Assembly: GCA_015698045.1 (NCBI GenBank)
Contig: BLAL01000037.1
Span: 310,001 to 374,000 of the forward strand
Length of the DNA: 64,000 bases
Source of the DNA: Rhizophagus clarus
Taxonomy: Eukaryota; Glomeromycota; Glomeromycetes; Glomerales; Glomeraceae
Reading direction: 5' to 3'
Numbering within the stretch: the first letter of the stretch is position 1; every line of letters begins with the position of its first letter. The position numbers were made by a program, and so were the translations under genes. Below are positions 24,624-37,379 of the stretch, one piece after another. The notes below the pieces were generated by a model, which made no database searches, was not told the DNA's origin, and saw only the letters and a list, made by a program, of their open reading frames with translations.

Positions 24624-25319
24624 GATAAACAATCAATTTTTGAAAATAAAAAAAAGCTAGTCTAAAGGTAAAGAATGAATGGCGGAACGGGAACTATATA
24701 AATGGATTAATTCCGGTATTTGTGCAAACAAATTATGTTATGTAACCCACATGATGTCGATCTTCATTTACCCCGTAGGAAAAAAAATTTAATGGGTATC
24801 AAAATATTGCATTGAATAAATATTACTTATTTTATTGTTTCCCGAAAATAAATTTGTCAAAAAATTAATGACGAATAAAATATCTTCATTAGAATGTTCA
24901 ACACTTCAACACAAGAAATAACTCTTATTCGTGTTGCTCGCTATTTAGGTTATGTGTGAACAAATTAGGATAATAATTTAAAGCTTTAAATAATAATTTC
25001 TCAGCGTATGAAAATTTTTATGCAATAAATTATATTTACTGTATTTGGACGCGAACAATGATTTTTGTAAACAAGAAAATTTGATTTATAATTTGGTAGA
25101 AACTTATTTCACTTTATATTAGTGTAGAAAAAAAAAGAAAAAGTAATTTAATCTATCTGCGTCTTAAAAATTAAAATAAAATTGTTCGTGGAAATTATAA
25201 AGTTTTTCTTTCACGCTTTAAATTCAACTAATACGGTTTTTTTTTTTTTGCTTTTTTTTAAAAAAAATAAAAAACGTTTAAAATTAAAATAAACTTTCAA
25301 CTAAATCACCACCCATAAT
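24624..25319. other. spacer between kinase D and the RING-CH gene
   Basis: It holds the promoter of kinase D and the 3' untranslated part of the RING-CH gene. The flank matches those of B and C but lacks the small inverted-repeat insertion they carry. A run of T lies at 25240-25250. Confidence 0.6.
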
Positions 25320-26477
25320 CTATAATTCATTAAAATCAACTTTTTGCATAGATAAAACTTCTCCATCATCAAAATTAATTTTGTTTAATTGCCAAAAAAT
25401 TCTTCTTAAGCCAAAATCAAGTACGGCCATACTTATTGTAATCCATCTTAATATTAATAAAGGAAATTCATCCTAAATAAATGGATAAAAAGCAATATTA
25501 ATTATTATTTTTTTTTTAAAAAAAAAGGTAATTTATAATATATAAGTGTAAAAATAAAAAAATACCTGATTTGTCGTTATCTTGAGAGACGATAAACTAT
25601 AATGAAACCAAAACATAATTACCGCTACACAACATCCCCATAAAATAAATTTCTTATTTTGAATTTCAAAAAGGTCATGGATTAATTGCTGTTGTTGTGG
25701 TTGTTGACGGAGTAATTGTTGTTGATGAAATAAATCCAATAATTCATCCATAACAAAATAAGCGGTAACAATATTACTAACTGAACCAAGAAAAAATAAA
25801 CCTAAACAAAGATGTTGTATTGTATCATTACACATAACCCTGATCCAAAAATCCTTATCCGTTAAGGTTTTAATTAAAGAATTATAAAAATCATTTGATA
25901 TTATTGATAATATTGTATCAGATGATGATTTAGTTAATGAGGAACAAACCAGAACATTATTTATTTCAACATCACGCAAATATAATTTTGATGTTAACGA
26001 CGTAATTAATTTCATTATATATCCACTTGGGAACAGCATGATTAAAATTATTATACAAGTTATAATAAATCGAATTTCTAAAATAAATATTTAGTTATTA
26101 AAAAAAGGGAAATAACAAAGAAACGATATCTGATATACAAATAATAATTTGTTCATTACCTAATCGAGCCATAACGTTTCCGAATTTTGAATTATGTTTA
26201 ACGTTATAACGGAATTTACAAAGAGTACATGTATCTAATTCCATGTTATCTGATTTAATCGACACTAATCTTTTTCTCCACTGCATCAAACAAGTTCTAT
26301 GAACATACTTTACCGTACCTTCAATTAAAAAAAGAAAAAATAAATATTAAATTTTACTTAAAAAAATTTTTTTTATTTACCTTTGCATTTACAAGGAGCA
26401 ATAAGAGATTTCGGTTCGTCACTGCGACAAATACGACAAGTAGGATATAAATCATTGTTTTGTGGTGACGATATCAT
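25320..26477 (-). CDS. RING-CH (MARCH-type) membrane E3 ubiquitin ligase
   Basis: Four minus-strand exons (26381-26477, 26160-26318, 25566-26077, 25320-25472) give 306 aa with consistent phases 1, 1 and 0. The N-terminus carries a C4HC3 RING-CH finger: C14, C17, C29, C31, H39, C42, C63, C66, with the typical HRTCLMQW. About four membrane segments follow: near residues 88-105, HLCLGLFFLGSVSNIVTAYF, FILWGCCVAVIMFWF and LLILRWITISMAV. A Gln-rich loop lies between the second and third. MARCH-type ligases use this finger to recruit E2 enzymes and ubiquitinate membrane cargo. The donor GTAATG after ARL was chosen because it joins in phase to a hydrophobic exon; reading on gives an early stop. Its 3' end is partly duplicated with the kinase units. 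Confidence 0.87.
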
Positions 26478-27082
26478 AATAAACGGCCTTGATAATCTTA
26501 ATGCTTAAAATGTGAAAATTATGAAAAATAAAAAATTTAAAAAAATTTTCGAAAAGAAAAAGCGTACTTTGAAGAATTATTATGTTGTAAAATATTTTTT
26601 TTTTTTTTAATAATATTTATAATAAAAATTTCCAAAAATTACAATGACGAAAAAATTCAATAAAAAATTACGATAAAAGGATATTTTAAGATCAAAAAAC
26701 GGTTATTTTTTTTTATATACCAGATACGTCTTTAAGCACTGACCATACTTGGTAAAAATGGGTTAAATGTTTATGGTTTGGTTTACAAGGGGCTTGTTTA
26801 TTAGTGTCATAAGCGTGTGACCATTCAATTTAGGGTCTTACAATACCAGATAATATAAATAATGAATAATGGCGGTGCCATGCCGATCTGTGATATAAGA
26901 AAGTGGTAATAATGATGACGTAAAACGCCTCAATTTTTTTTTTTTTTTGGATTTGCTTCAAAACTTTTGTTTTACAGTTTCCAATGTCTTCAATCACATT
27001 ACCAAATGAACTTTTAATTGGCATATTTACTAAATTGTTTCATGAATCCAGGTAATTTCTTATAGGTTGCTTAAATAAATGA
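26478..27082. other. divergent promoter spacer
   Basis: Region between the RING-CH gene (minus) and the F-box-like gene (plus). A 64-codon minus frame at 26830-27024 has no recognisable domain and was not called. Confidence 0.5.
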
Positions 27083-27708
27083 ATGAATAATAAACAAATA
27101 AATAAATTAATTTTATTATTATTTATTATTATAAAAAGTATAAAACAATTCTTAAATTTAAGAACAATATGCAAGAAATGGAATCAAATTATTCCAGTTG
27201 TTTTCATTGATGAAATTAAATCTTTTTATGAAGACAAATTAAAATGTCGTGTATGTAATTTTAAATTATTATTATTTTTTTTTATGAAATATTAAAAAAA
27301 AAATTATTATTTTTTTTTTTCTAGGTCATATCATTATATAATGGAATTCCATTCTTAGTACAATCATCATATACGATAAATTTTTCATCATACAATCCTT
27401 TAACACAAACATTCCTCCTAAAATTCATCGACAAAAATTGTAATGTACCGAGTATATTAAAACATGATTTATCTAGTTCAAATATTTATTTATATAATTT
27501 ACATACGAGTAAATTAGTATTAATAGATAAAATAATTGATGATGAATATACAGGAAAAAATAATCGTATATGTACAAATATTAAGAATTATGATAATGAT
27601 GACGTAAACAAAGTTAATTTAGAAGACGAAAGAATTTATATTGAAGGAATTCTTGTTCATGGAAATTTGTTATCTAATATATTAAGTTGTGATTTAATAA
27701 TGGAATAA
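27083..27708 (+). CDS. F-box-like protein, 183 aa
   Basis: Two exons (27083-27250, 27325-27708) join in phase 0 across a 74-bp intron (GTATGT to CTAG). The N-terminus, with LRTICKKWNQIIP after a Leu/Ile-rich helix, looks like the second half of an F-box, the motif that binds Skp1 in SCF ubiquitin ligases. The canonical leading Leu-Pro is weak or absent. The rest is Asn/Ile/Leu-rich with no recognised repeat. Small F-box proteins without substrate domains are common in expanded fungal families. The assignment rests on one short motif. Confidence 0.6.
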
Positions 27709-28280
27709 AATTTTGAGATGATGGAATTTTTGGTTTCATCAATTAAACTCTAACCGACGGTCTGCTTAAAAGGTGCTTTGGAGATTTTCTCTCAGCTTTT
27801 ACAAGCAAAGAAATAACGTGTGGAAGATAAATCAGTGATTTTTCAAAAAAAGCTTATTTTCATTGTGAAATTTATTTTCAATAAATACGTCATGTTTGAA
27901 TTAAATGTAATTTAAATAAGATTAATTTTTAATTTTGACAATAATGATTATCTCTATACAAAATTAACTCATTCGATTATAGATGATGTTTAAATTTGAA
28001 CATTTGACGAGTTAAAAAGTTTTGGATATATTTTGATGTCTCTATTTTGACTTTGTTTATTTATTTTTTGATCACCTAAATAAATTTGTATTCCTGTTTA
28101 TATTATTATTGTTTTTTGCACCTTTGTGGTACATTATAGTCATTATTAATCATTAAATATTGTTCATTAAAAGAACATCAATTTTTTTTGATGTTACACC
28201 GCATATTTGTTTATATAATAAGTACATAATTTCAGCGTCACAAATCTTTTTTCAATAAAATAATTATTTTTAAATTAATC
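27709..28280. other. spacer upstream of kinase E
   Basis: AT-rich, with no open frame of note. A TATA-like stretch lies near 28207-28218, about 65 bp before the ATG of kinase E, and could be its promoter. Confidence 0.4.
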
Positions 28281-30602
28281 ATGACTGAAATTCGAAAAGG
28301 ATTAGGTAAAATTGCAATTAATAAAGCATATGCATTAATAGATTATAGTATTCAAAATACCTTAGACAAACAATTTGAATTTATGAATAAAATTATCCGT
28401 GCTGATAAATCTATTACAAAAAATGAAAAATTATATGCAATAAAAGAATTAAATAAAGATTTTGATTATTATAAACTTCTTCTCAATGAAGGAACAAAAA
28501 GAATTTGCGAAAATTGTCATGATGAATGTTTAGCTACATTATTTTGTGAACATTGTGTTCGAAATTATTTAAAAGAAAATTTTTCCAATTGGACATCTGG
28601 AAACAATGATATTGATGATTTAATACAACAATGTCAATTAGAAATACTTAGACCAGATAGGATAGTAGAATGGATCCCATATAATAAATTTAAAAATATT
28701 AATTTTTTAACTAAGGGTGGATGCTCTGAAATTTATACAGCAGTTTGGGTTGATGGATGTTATGAAGAATGGAATTCAAAAGAAAACCAATTAAAGAGAT
28801 TTGGGAATCAAAGGGTAGTACTTAAAAAATTAGAAAATGTTGAAAGTGCTAATAGAAGTTGGTTTGAAGAGGTATGCACTATAATTTGAAAATATTTGAA
28901 AAGATGCTTTAATAAATATTTTTTTATAATATTCAATTTTCAATTTTATAGGGTAAATCTCATTTATCTATGAGTAACAAATATGCACAAGTTGTTTCAT
29001 GTTTCGGTTTAACAAAAAATCCATCAGACGGAAATTATATGCTTGTAATAGGTTATATGGATATAAATTTAAAAGTTTATATACAACAAAATCATAATAA
29101 ACTTATATGGAAAGAAAGAATTCAAATAATTAATGATATTATATTTGCACTTTCTAACATCCATCAAGAAAATACAATTCATAGAGATTTACATTCTGGA
29201 AATATATTATTTGGTCAACATATTCAACAGTTCCAAATTAGTGATTTTGGATTTTGTGGACCAGCTGATAAACCATTAAATAGTATATATGGAAATCTTC
29301 CTTATATAGCACCAGAAGTTATTTCCGGAAAAGAAACTACTTTTGCATCTGATATTTATAGTATTGGCATTCTTATGTGGGAAATTTCATCTGGTCAACC
29401 ACCTTTTATTAATTTTGAAAATGATTATTGTCTTGCAATGAATATAATAAATGGAATGAGGCCAAAAATAGTACCAGGAACTCCTTTAGAATACAAAGAA
29501 TTAATGGAACAATGTTGGGATGCTGATCCAATAAAAAGACCCGATATCATTACACTTCTTTATAAAATAATCGAAATGAATAGATTAAATTATCAGAATG
29601 AATTAAATAAAAATAAAAGTAATAAAAGTATAGTTAAAAAACTAACAGAAAAATTTAGATTATCTAAATCAAAAGCTAATACTGTTTCAAAAATAAATGA
29701 AATAAATAATTTTGAAATTAGTAGTAATACAAGTAGCAGATTATTTACGAGTAAAGTTTATCAATTTAAAAATCTTCCTGAACCAAAAAATGCAACTGAA
29801 GGTATGAATAAATATACACTTGTATCTTACATTATGTTTTACATATTTCTAATATTGTTTTTAAATATCTATTTTGTTTAAATTAAACAGAAGAACAAGA
29901 AGGTTATTATTATTTTATGTTTGATTTAAATTTAAAGTATTCAACTAACATAATTATAAAGCATTTCACAGTAAACCTTATAGCTATAACATTCCTGATA
30001 ATAGTAAGTATTTATTAAAATATTTTAAAAAAAATTTAGCTTCAATAACAATGCTACTTATTCCATTAGTCGATGATTTTAATAACGATGAAAATATATC
30101 AGAATCAAGTAACATTAAAGGTGAATATTTATTATTATCAAATTTTAAGATTTTTATTTTTGAAAGAAATTATTAATTATTTTTAATAATTAGATGATAA
30201 AAAATCATTTGAAGTATTCGAAAGTATGCAAATAAATTCAAACAACAGTAAGTACGTTGATTACAATGAGTTATGCAAATTGAAATTTATTAATAAAATT
30301 AATATAGATGTTCAAAATGATTACGCGAAAGAAATTTTTCAACAAGTAAAGAAGCATAATATTGATAATATTGATGGTATATTATTTAAAATTTTATGTA
30401 TAAATAAATAAATTTGTAACAAATTTTTAATTTTGGTATAGATGAAGATGGAATATATAATAATCCAAATCTCCATTCAGAAGAACAAGATGAATTGGAA
30501 ATCCCTGAAGGTAATTATAATTAAGATAGTTATATTTTAATTTAATGATTAGATTTTCTTATAATAACTTATTTTTTTCATTTAAATATAGATGGATTTT
30601 AA
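28281..30602 (+). CDS. TKL-like protein kinase E, intact, inverted copy
   Basis: Nine plus-strand exons: 28281-28871, 28952-29801, 29891-29902, 29962-30003, 30070-30120, 30194-30247, 30308-30376, 30442-30510 and 30592-30602, totalling 1749 nt and 582 aa. It is closest to D, sharing the FEISSNTSSRLF-type segment of the tail. It has the Cys motif, WTSGNNDID, the GGCSEIY loop, VVLKK, HRDLHSGN, DFG, APE and EQCWDADP, ending EEQDELEIPEDGF. It is the only copy on the plus strand and shows that an inverted duplication followed the tandem ones. The first 9 nt of the intron after exon 2 keep the frame open; continuing gives a hydrophobic tail ending at 29881. All splice sites are GT-AG. Confidence 0.9.
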
Positions 30603-30662
30603 GTCATTTATAAATCTTAATACAGCAATCATATTTTATATTTATTGTCTATATTTTTATTA

Positions 30663-30730
30663 TTCAGAATTACTCAAAGAAATAGATTAGCAACTAGTGA
30701 GTCTCTTAGTTTGTAATTTAAATAATTCAT
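30663..30730. repeat. kinase 3'-flank inverted-repeat element (E)
   Basis: The same element in reverse orientation (TCTTAGTTTGTAATTT near 30703), about 100 bp past the stop of kinase E. The other arm (near 30665-30686) is more diverged here. Confidence 0.55.
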
Positions 30731-31829
30731 TTTTTAACATTGAATAAATTGGTTTATGTTATTTATTAGAATTTGTTAAATTTGTTACATCAGCACATAT
30801 CAACACATGATGATTATGATTCATTATTCAACCACATAAGAAAAATTACTGCTTTTTTTTCGTTATATAAGATATTTGGTATCAGTTATATCTATTATTA
30901 TTATTTATTTTGCAAATATTCCGATTTTTGCTGTCAGTGAATAATATTACAACCATGAAAAAAAAAATTAAAAAAAAGTTAATTAACGATCGATGATTAA
31001 AATAATTATTATGGCAGAATTAATCTCGGTAATAGTTGGGTAGTTGATTTACTTAAAAATTAAATTCGATCATTTTACCGTATTTAAAAGTGAAAATATG
31101 AAAAAAAAATTTTTCACTATTTTTATAAATATAATATATCATTTACAGTAAAATTAGTAGAATTAGCAGACATTAAACAATATATGAAATTGTTATATCT
31201 ATATTATAAAATCTATTTTAAAAATAATCTCGTGAGATATCAATAAATCACTAGCCAACTTTCTAAATATTGATTATACATAAAATCTTTAAAGATTGTA
31301 AAATTCCTCTGAAATTTTCTTCTATAAATAATTTTATTATCGTGGTAATTGACAAAGTTAGATTTCTGGATTTAAATTGATTCGAGAAGAGAAAATATTA
31401 ATGTTTCAAATTAATATAATATTCTAATCTTTTTCGATAAAAAAAAATAATAAAGCTATTTAATTATTATCAGTTAGTAATTCTAAATCAGTAAAATTAT
31501 TATACCTTCATCAATCTTATCAAAAATATATATATTTGAAAACGGTTCTTTCGAGTTTAATTTATAGTGGAAAATAGTGGAAAATAACATGATGATTAAG
31601 TTAAAAAAGACGATACTATTGGGCTTTCAGTAGACTTAAAATTTATTTCATTTATTTATCAAATTCATACATTTTTTTATCGTATTTTTGAATTAAAAAT
31701 AATTTTTACTTACTACATTTCATAGAGCGTCAATATAGTTATTATACTACTACTGTAACATTGTATTCGAAATTCAAACTAAAAATCTGGAAATGATTTG
31801 ATAATTAATGCGACAATAGAATAATAGAT
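30731..31829. other. spacer with an old direct repeat
   Basis: 31080-31240 is similar to 34560-34740 (both contain ACATTAAACAATATA followed by GAAATTGTTAT). 31525-31565 resembles 36880-36925. These are traces of old duplications. No gene was recognised. Confidence 0.45.
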
Positions 31830-31965
31830 TGGATAGAGATTAATGATGTTGTGCAAAGTGTCAATAGAAGTTAGTTTGAAGAAATATATAGTTAAATTAT
31901 TTGTATTTATAAAATTATTTATTGATAATACTATTTTATTAATTTTAAGGACGTCTCATGTTATT
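31830..31965 (+). pseudogene. scrap of kinase exon 1 end
   Basis: The stretch near 31855-31890 matches the end of kinase exon 1 (ESANRSWFEE) with the Trp codon changed to TAG. It is followed by the intron start and a trace of the GKSHL start of exon 2. Only about 130 bp survive. A further match to this flank lies at about 37830-37900. Confidence 0.6.
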
Positions 31966-32479
31966 ATTACATAATTTACTACAAAAATAGTAACTTTTTT
32001 GCAATTAGCGATTAAAACAAACTAATATTATTAATTAAGCAAAAGGTGGTAGTATATAATTTTTTGGCAATAATATTTATTAGCTAGTAAATACGTGTTT
32101 CATTGTTTCAATACTTTTACTACGTTCTTACTTCTTATTTATCTATATCAAAATAAGGCACAATCTTGAGGGCTTTTAGTACTGCATTGGTGATCCTACG
32201 GCATATATTCTATTTTCTGCAAATACTCCATGACCTGATGCTATAATCATTCTATTTTGATCAAACTATACACAACCTGAATTTATTATTTGCCTATCTA
32301 ACCATACAGGTTGAAATTACAACTGCTATATCAATAACCCAAATATATCGTAATTAAAAATATATCAAAATATGTTGCAAAATCAAAACTCAACTATAAT
32401 TTCTTGTGAACTTGTATACTTCGCTATGTCTCGTTGTCCTATTTTTTGGGCAAGTATAGGAGCTTCCTCCTCGTAATAT

Positions 32480-33810
32480 ATATATATATATATATATATT
32501 CGATAGTGGTATTGATATCCTTAATGCTGATATTTGTTTCACATGGGTTGTTAGTGGCAAGTAATCCTATCGACTTCGCAGAAAGAGAAGTCTAAAAGTC
32601 ATCCTTTTTCATAACCTTTTCCATTTGTACTCCTAAGATTAATTGATGTTTATAAATACATAAATTTTCCATGGAATTAACTGATATACAGATTAAATCT
32701 GGAATGCGCCCTTCAGTTAATCCGTTTGCACGTCCCATTTTATGTATAGGTTTTGAAATATCAATTGAATTTATATCCTTGATGACTCCTGAAAGCTGAA
32801 AGAGAACCACAAAAGAATACTCCTTGAATGTAATTTATTTAAAAGAAATCCTTCTGGTATTATATAACGTTTTCTATTATATTCTAATGAAGCTATTGCA
32901 GCATCGACTCCATAAGAATACCTGTCAATAATAATACAATTACCTCGTTTTCCATTCACAAATTTTGCGAACTTTATGTCTTTCTTTTTTTCGTTGCTTC
33001 TAAGCTGGTTGTTCAACAATATGTTCAGTTCTTTCATTATCATTTAAACAAAGGACATGATAATTACTTAGCAAACAAATATGATCATTGGAATTCTTTA
33101 CAAATACACCTAAGATTCCTGCTCTAGAATTACAAATTCCTATACTGCAGCAAGGAGTTACGCTTGCTAAATATTTTTAACAAGCTAATGAATCTAAAAC
33201 TTCAGTTGGTTCATAGAAACCTTCACGTACATCTGTATTAATAGTTTCAAGAAGAAGATTATTATCAAGAGGAATTACACCTTTGCGAATAACATAGAAT
33301 ACAATTGCTGGTTTTTCTATTATATAATATCCACCAATGATCTTCCAATCTAATCTTATAAGATTACAATATTTGAACAAAAGTTTAGTCCAATTTGAGT
33401 ATCCAAAATAGTATCAAATTCTTCTTTGTTACTTAAAGGAATTGATTTTTGTGGAGGATCATTTCTTAGAATCCCTTCTGAAAATATACCCCATTCAATA
33501 TAATTTGTTGGAAAATTTTCAACCATTTGCAATGGTTTTGATGGAATATTATTGACTATTATATAATTTTATATCCTTGTTATCTTTACCAAAAAATATA
33601 TCTCATACATTTGTATCATTTATGATATTTTGCAATTCTTCCTGAATTTTGTTGGAAAAGATAAAACTATGATCTTTACCAAGCAAATATAATTTAAAAA
33701 TGTGTGAATAATTTAAACTTAAGTACTTAAAGATATAAATATATAAAAATACCTTCTGTTACATTCTTTGGATTATCCATTGTTGTTTTGTTCAGAAAAT
33801 TGTTGTAATT
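32480..33810 (-). pseudogene. decayed trypsin-like protease gene, copy 1
   Basis: Minus-strand pieces in order: MDNPKNVTEG (33760-33790), a middle part with RLDWKIIGGYYIIEKPA (about 33300-33360), SIGICNSRAGILGVFV followed by LLSNYHV (about 33050-33150), and VDAAIASLE (about 32890-32930). Then comes KMGRANGLTEG (about 32690-32740). The His in NYHV, the Asp in VDAAIA and a G-R-x-x-G-L-T-x-G strand are the layout of chymotrypsin-fold serine proteases. I could not find the Ser motif. At least four frame breaks separate the pieces. Substrate unknown. Confidence 0.55.
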
Positions 33811-34380
33811 GTATATGTACTATTAGTTTTATACGTACTATTAATTATTTAATAATATTTGATATTTATATATACAGTATATATGTATATTAGAATTACC
33901 TTCTATTGCATCACTTTATTTATAAAATTGTCCAAAATGATAAAAATTTACTTGTATATATATGTTTGATTAGTCACTCAAACAACTTTGTTCTAAAATG
34001 ATTATTTAAAAATTATAATATTAGTAAATATGCAAATTTTTAAGAAAATTGTTTTTGTAAAAAAAAAACATGATTAAATGATTAAAAAAATTGTTCAAGT
34101 TGTAAAATATGATTAAATGATTAATCTAATATTTTAAATTTAAACCGAATATGAGTAATAGTTATTTGTTGAGTTAATTATATTAAATATCACGACTTTC
34201 ATTTATGGTTTTGATAACATGAAAAAAAAATACAAATTTTTTTCATGTAAAACATATTCTTATATACTTTTTGAGCAATAAATAGAATTACTGTAATAGA
34301 ATTTATTAATGGTATTTGTATTTCATGAAAGTCAAAGATTAAATTTTACTTATAAATATTACTTGTACTCGTTTCAAAAC
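33811..34380. other. spacer, nothing certain
   Basis: AT-rich. Near 33895-33915 a short minus-strand piece ends in a codon-plus-G followed by GTA, like an exon end of the neighbouring gene families. No gene can be built. Confidence 0.35.
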
Positions 34381-34389
34381 TATTTATAA

Positions 34390-34560
34390 CATTTGTCTAC
34401 GATTATCTGTTATGGTTAGATTAAACTATAATTTTATTAACATCTGTTAAATCAGTCTTTTATCGTATTGTCATACCAACATTTACTCCATTAAACGTTA
34501 ATATTCCAAAGAAGTTCCTGTTATGAGTGATTGATAGTTTTATTTAAGTGACATTGGTTC
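34390..34560 (-). pseudogene. scrap of kinase domain
   Basis: Minus-strand similarity to the family from the NRLNYQN segment through EQCW to GTPLEYKE (34480-34525) and RPKI. It is heavily decayed, with repeated indels. It is the third isolated kinase scrap between 31 and 37 kb. Confidence 0.5.
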
Positions 34561-34739
34561 AAAACGGGAAAAAAAAATTTTCATTATTTCTGTGATTTCT
34601 TTATCAGAAGCGAATATATTAAATTATTATTATTATTATTATTATTTGCAGTAAAACTAGCAAAACATTAAACAATATAAGAAATTGTTATTTCATATTA
34701 TAAATATAAAACCTATTTATATTCTATCAAATAATTTGT

Positions 34740-36000
34740 TCGAACTTGTAAAAAATTTTCATGTATAAAATTTCATCATACTGTATTTTGAATTAAATTG
34801 ATGCCGTTTGTTTTTGTGTTAAATTTATACTTTTATACTCCCCAAAAAATTTCCATTATCCCACCATTTTTCTTTATTTAATCAACTTCATGTTACGTAG
34901 CACAACTTTTTTCTTCACACTGTAATTTACCATTATATGTGAAGAGAATGGTGTAAGTGATAATCGTTGGCATCTTTAAATGAGAGTCAAATATGATTCT
35001 AAAATCTCTTTACTAAAGACAACAAATAAAAATAGAAATCATTATCACTTTCAATTTTGTGAGATAGATAAATTAGCGTATTAAAAATTTAGAAAATACA
35101 AAAATTAGAAAAATAGTAATATAAAATTTATAAAATTACTGATTGGTCCACATTTATATACTTGGAAAGAATATTATAATTAATGTTTGTTCGCAGTTTA
35201 AAATTTATAGAATTATTGGTAAAAGTAAGAAGTACAAGTCTACAAGTACAGGTTGTATTAATCTATAATTGTTCTTACATAAATTTAATATAATAAAGAG
35301 GCGTTACCCAAAGAAATTTTTGGTAACGTGATCTTATGCATCCGAGCTAAAATATACAGAACTTTTTATAGTCAAGGAACCGCAAAAAATTTTAAAAACT
35401 CAAAAAAACGCCAAATTAGTAACAAAACTTGACTTTATCTCATTTAGATGTTTTATAAAATTTTCAATAAAATTAATTTAAAAATTTGAATATCCTTTCT
35501 AATGGAACCAAGAGCAATAAGTTTTACTATTTCCTTTTACTAAGAGTTCATTTAATTAATATTGTCTGTTATACACTAATTGTCATTTTTTTTTTTATTT
35601 GACTAAGGAACTAAACTTCTAGTGCATCAAGTTTAATAACTCTCTGCCATATATTAAATCAACAGTAATAATTACTCTGTCTCATAAAAGGATTGTAAAC
35701 CTAAGCGATAGTTTATTTATTTTGTTGACTAAAAATTTATTAAATACAGTGAATTATATTAAAGGAATTTATAAGGATGAGAATTAAATTCTTTCTTTTA
35801 ATTAACAAAAAATAATGTAATTAAATCCAGTAGCTCATTATTCCAATTGAATTAGTACTTTCTTGAATGTTCGCATATCAGATAACTACTAGAATAGTTT
35901 TAAGTAAAATTCCCATTAATTTTAAGTAGTCAAAGCGAAACTATATTCAGTTTTTAATATATTTATTGGATCCGTGGATTAATATTTCGATTGTAAATAG
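34740..36000. other. spacer, nothing recognised
   Basis: AT-rich, with no open frame of note. A T-run lies near 35588-35600. Confidence 0.45.
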
Positions 36001-36009
36001 TATTGGACC

Positions 36010-36510
36010 ATTATTTTCATTATGATCGTTGATATGGATGTTTTGCAAGCCATTTTATATATCATTCAAGCTGGAATGAAGTTACAGAAACAATCCATAA
36101 TAATTGCTGGAATCACACTGGGATTCTTCCTGGTAATGGACTTCTAAATGATGATGAAACTGGTGACGAAAATGATGACCAGATGATTAATGAGCCCTCA
36201 ATCTTCCCGATGCAATGTGAGTAAATAAATTTCTTTATTACTACAGTATTACATATAAAATTTTTGAAAATGATAAACCATTGCAGAATTTGGATATTTT
36301 TAAAAATTCTGACCAAGATAATGATAATTTGGATGGAATAGAATAGACGATAGTGATGATGTAGCAATTATAAGAACTAATGTAGCGTTAACGTTAAAGA
36401 ACTTAGGAATTGTAAATATGTTTTTTACTAAAAGAAGAAGTGCCGGTGAATATATCAAATTAATACGTAAATTTGAAAATATTATTAAAAAAACCATGAT
36501 GTAGTAGACT
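36010..36510 (+). mobile_element. remnant of pogo/Tigger-like DDE transposase
   Basis: The frame through 36072-36230 reads SWNEVTETIHNNCWNHTGI followed by LP and an acidic Asp/Glu/Asn-rich stretch. An N-C-W-x-H-T-x-I-L-P motif after a W-x-x-V helix is typical of the C-terminal end of pogo/Tigger/CENP-B-like DDE transposases. After a break, a further open piece (36340-36500, containing VNMFFTKRRSAGEYIKLI) probably belongs to the same relic. No catalytic core or inverted repeats were found, so only the 3' end of a plain DNA transposon survives. Confidence 0.6.
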
Positions 36511-36960
36511 ACAATTGAAGAATTGATCAATATTTCGATTAGTAATTATCTTGTTAATTATAACAAAATGTTAATAGTCAAAAATGATTATTAATTATTT
36601 ATTTGTATTATTTAAGACATAAAAATAATATGTTTCTTTCATTTTAGTGTTTATGTAATGTTAAACTTTAAAAAATTTTATTTATAAATGCACACTTATC
36701 ATAATAAAAAAAACAATAGATTATCTTTTTCGAGAAAATAATTTTGATCCTGTTTTTTTAATATTCCTTTAATATAAGAAATATATAAAATTATTCAATT
36801 AAGATGATGCAATCAGATTTCTATCGGTCAATGAATCAAGTGGAGACTGTGCCTCATCAACCATATAAAAAATGGTTGTAGATATAAAAACATATAAATT
36901 TGAAAATGGTTCTTTCAAAGACTTCAAATTTTTCCAGCAAGATAAATTTTTTCCAAAAAG

Positions 36961-36996
36961 AGTCTTAGTTTGTAATTTGATAATTTTTTCTTTAAC
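36961..36996. repeat. orphan copy of the kinase 3' element
   Basis: GTCTTAGTTTGTAATTTGAT at 36962-36981 matches the reverse of the arm that follows every kinase, but no kinase body precedes it. It marks the 3' end of a plus-strand kinase that has been lost. Confidence 0.55.
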
Positions 36997-37379
36997 ATCG
37001 TATATTCCTATTAGATTGATACTTATTCCTAAAAAAGTCCATTAATATTATTAATATATTGTACAAATAAGATTATAAGTTACATGAAAATTATAAAACT
37101 ACTCATGAGTCGAAAAAACCATCATTAATAAAATTACAGCATATTTACAAATATAATATAACAAATATCAAGTTTTGTAATGAAATAATACTTGATTTGA
37201 TCAGTAAGTTTTATTGGCTAGACTTGATTCTTCACTTTTTCTTTTTCTTTCATCAAACGTAAAATTTATTAAAGCACAAACGATTCTTCGCAAACGCAAT
37301 CACAAACGCAAAACTCATTAAACACAAAACTCAAACTCAAAATTAATTTTCAATTATAGAGTATCTTCAAAAGAATCTG

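Noticed and set aside
26830-27024. 64-codon minus-strand ORF between the RING-CH and F-box-like genes
   Set aside because: No domain, runs over an A/T homopolymer, and no splice partner was found.
32484-32503. TA dinucleotide run as a regulatory site
   Set aside because: A simple microsatellite in a dead region.
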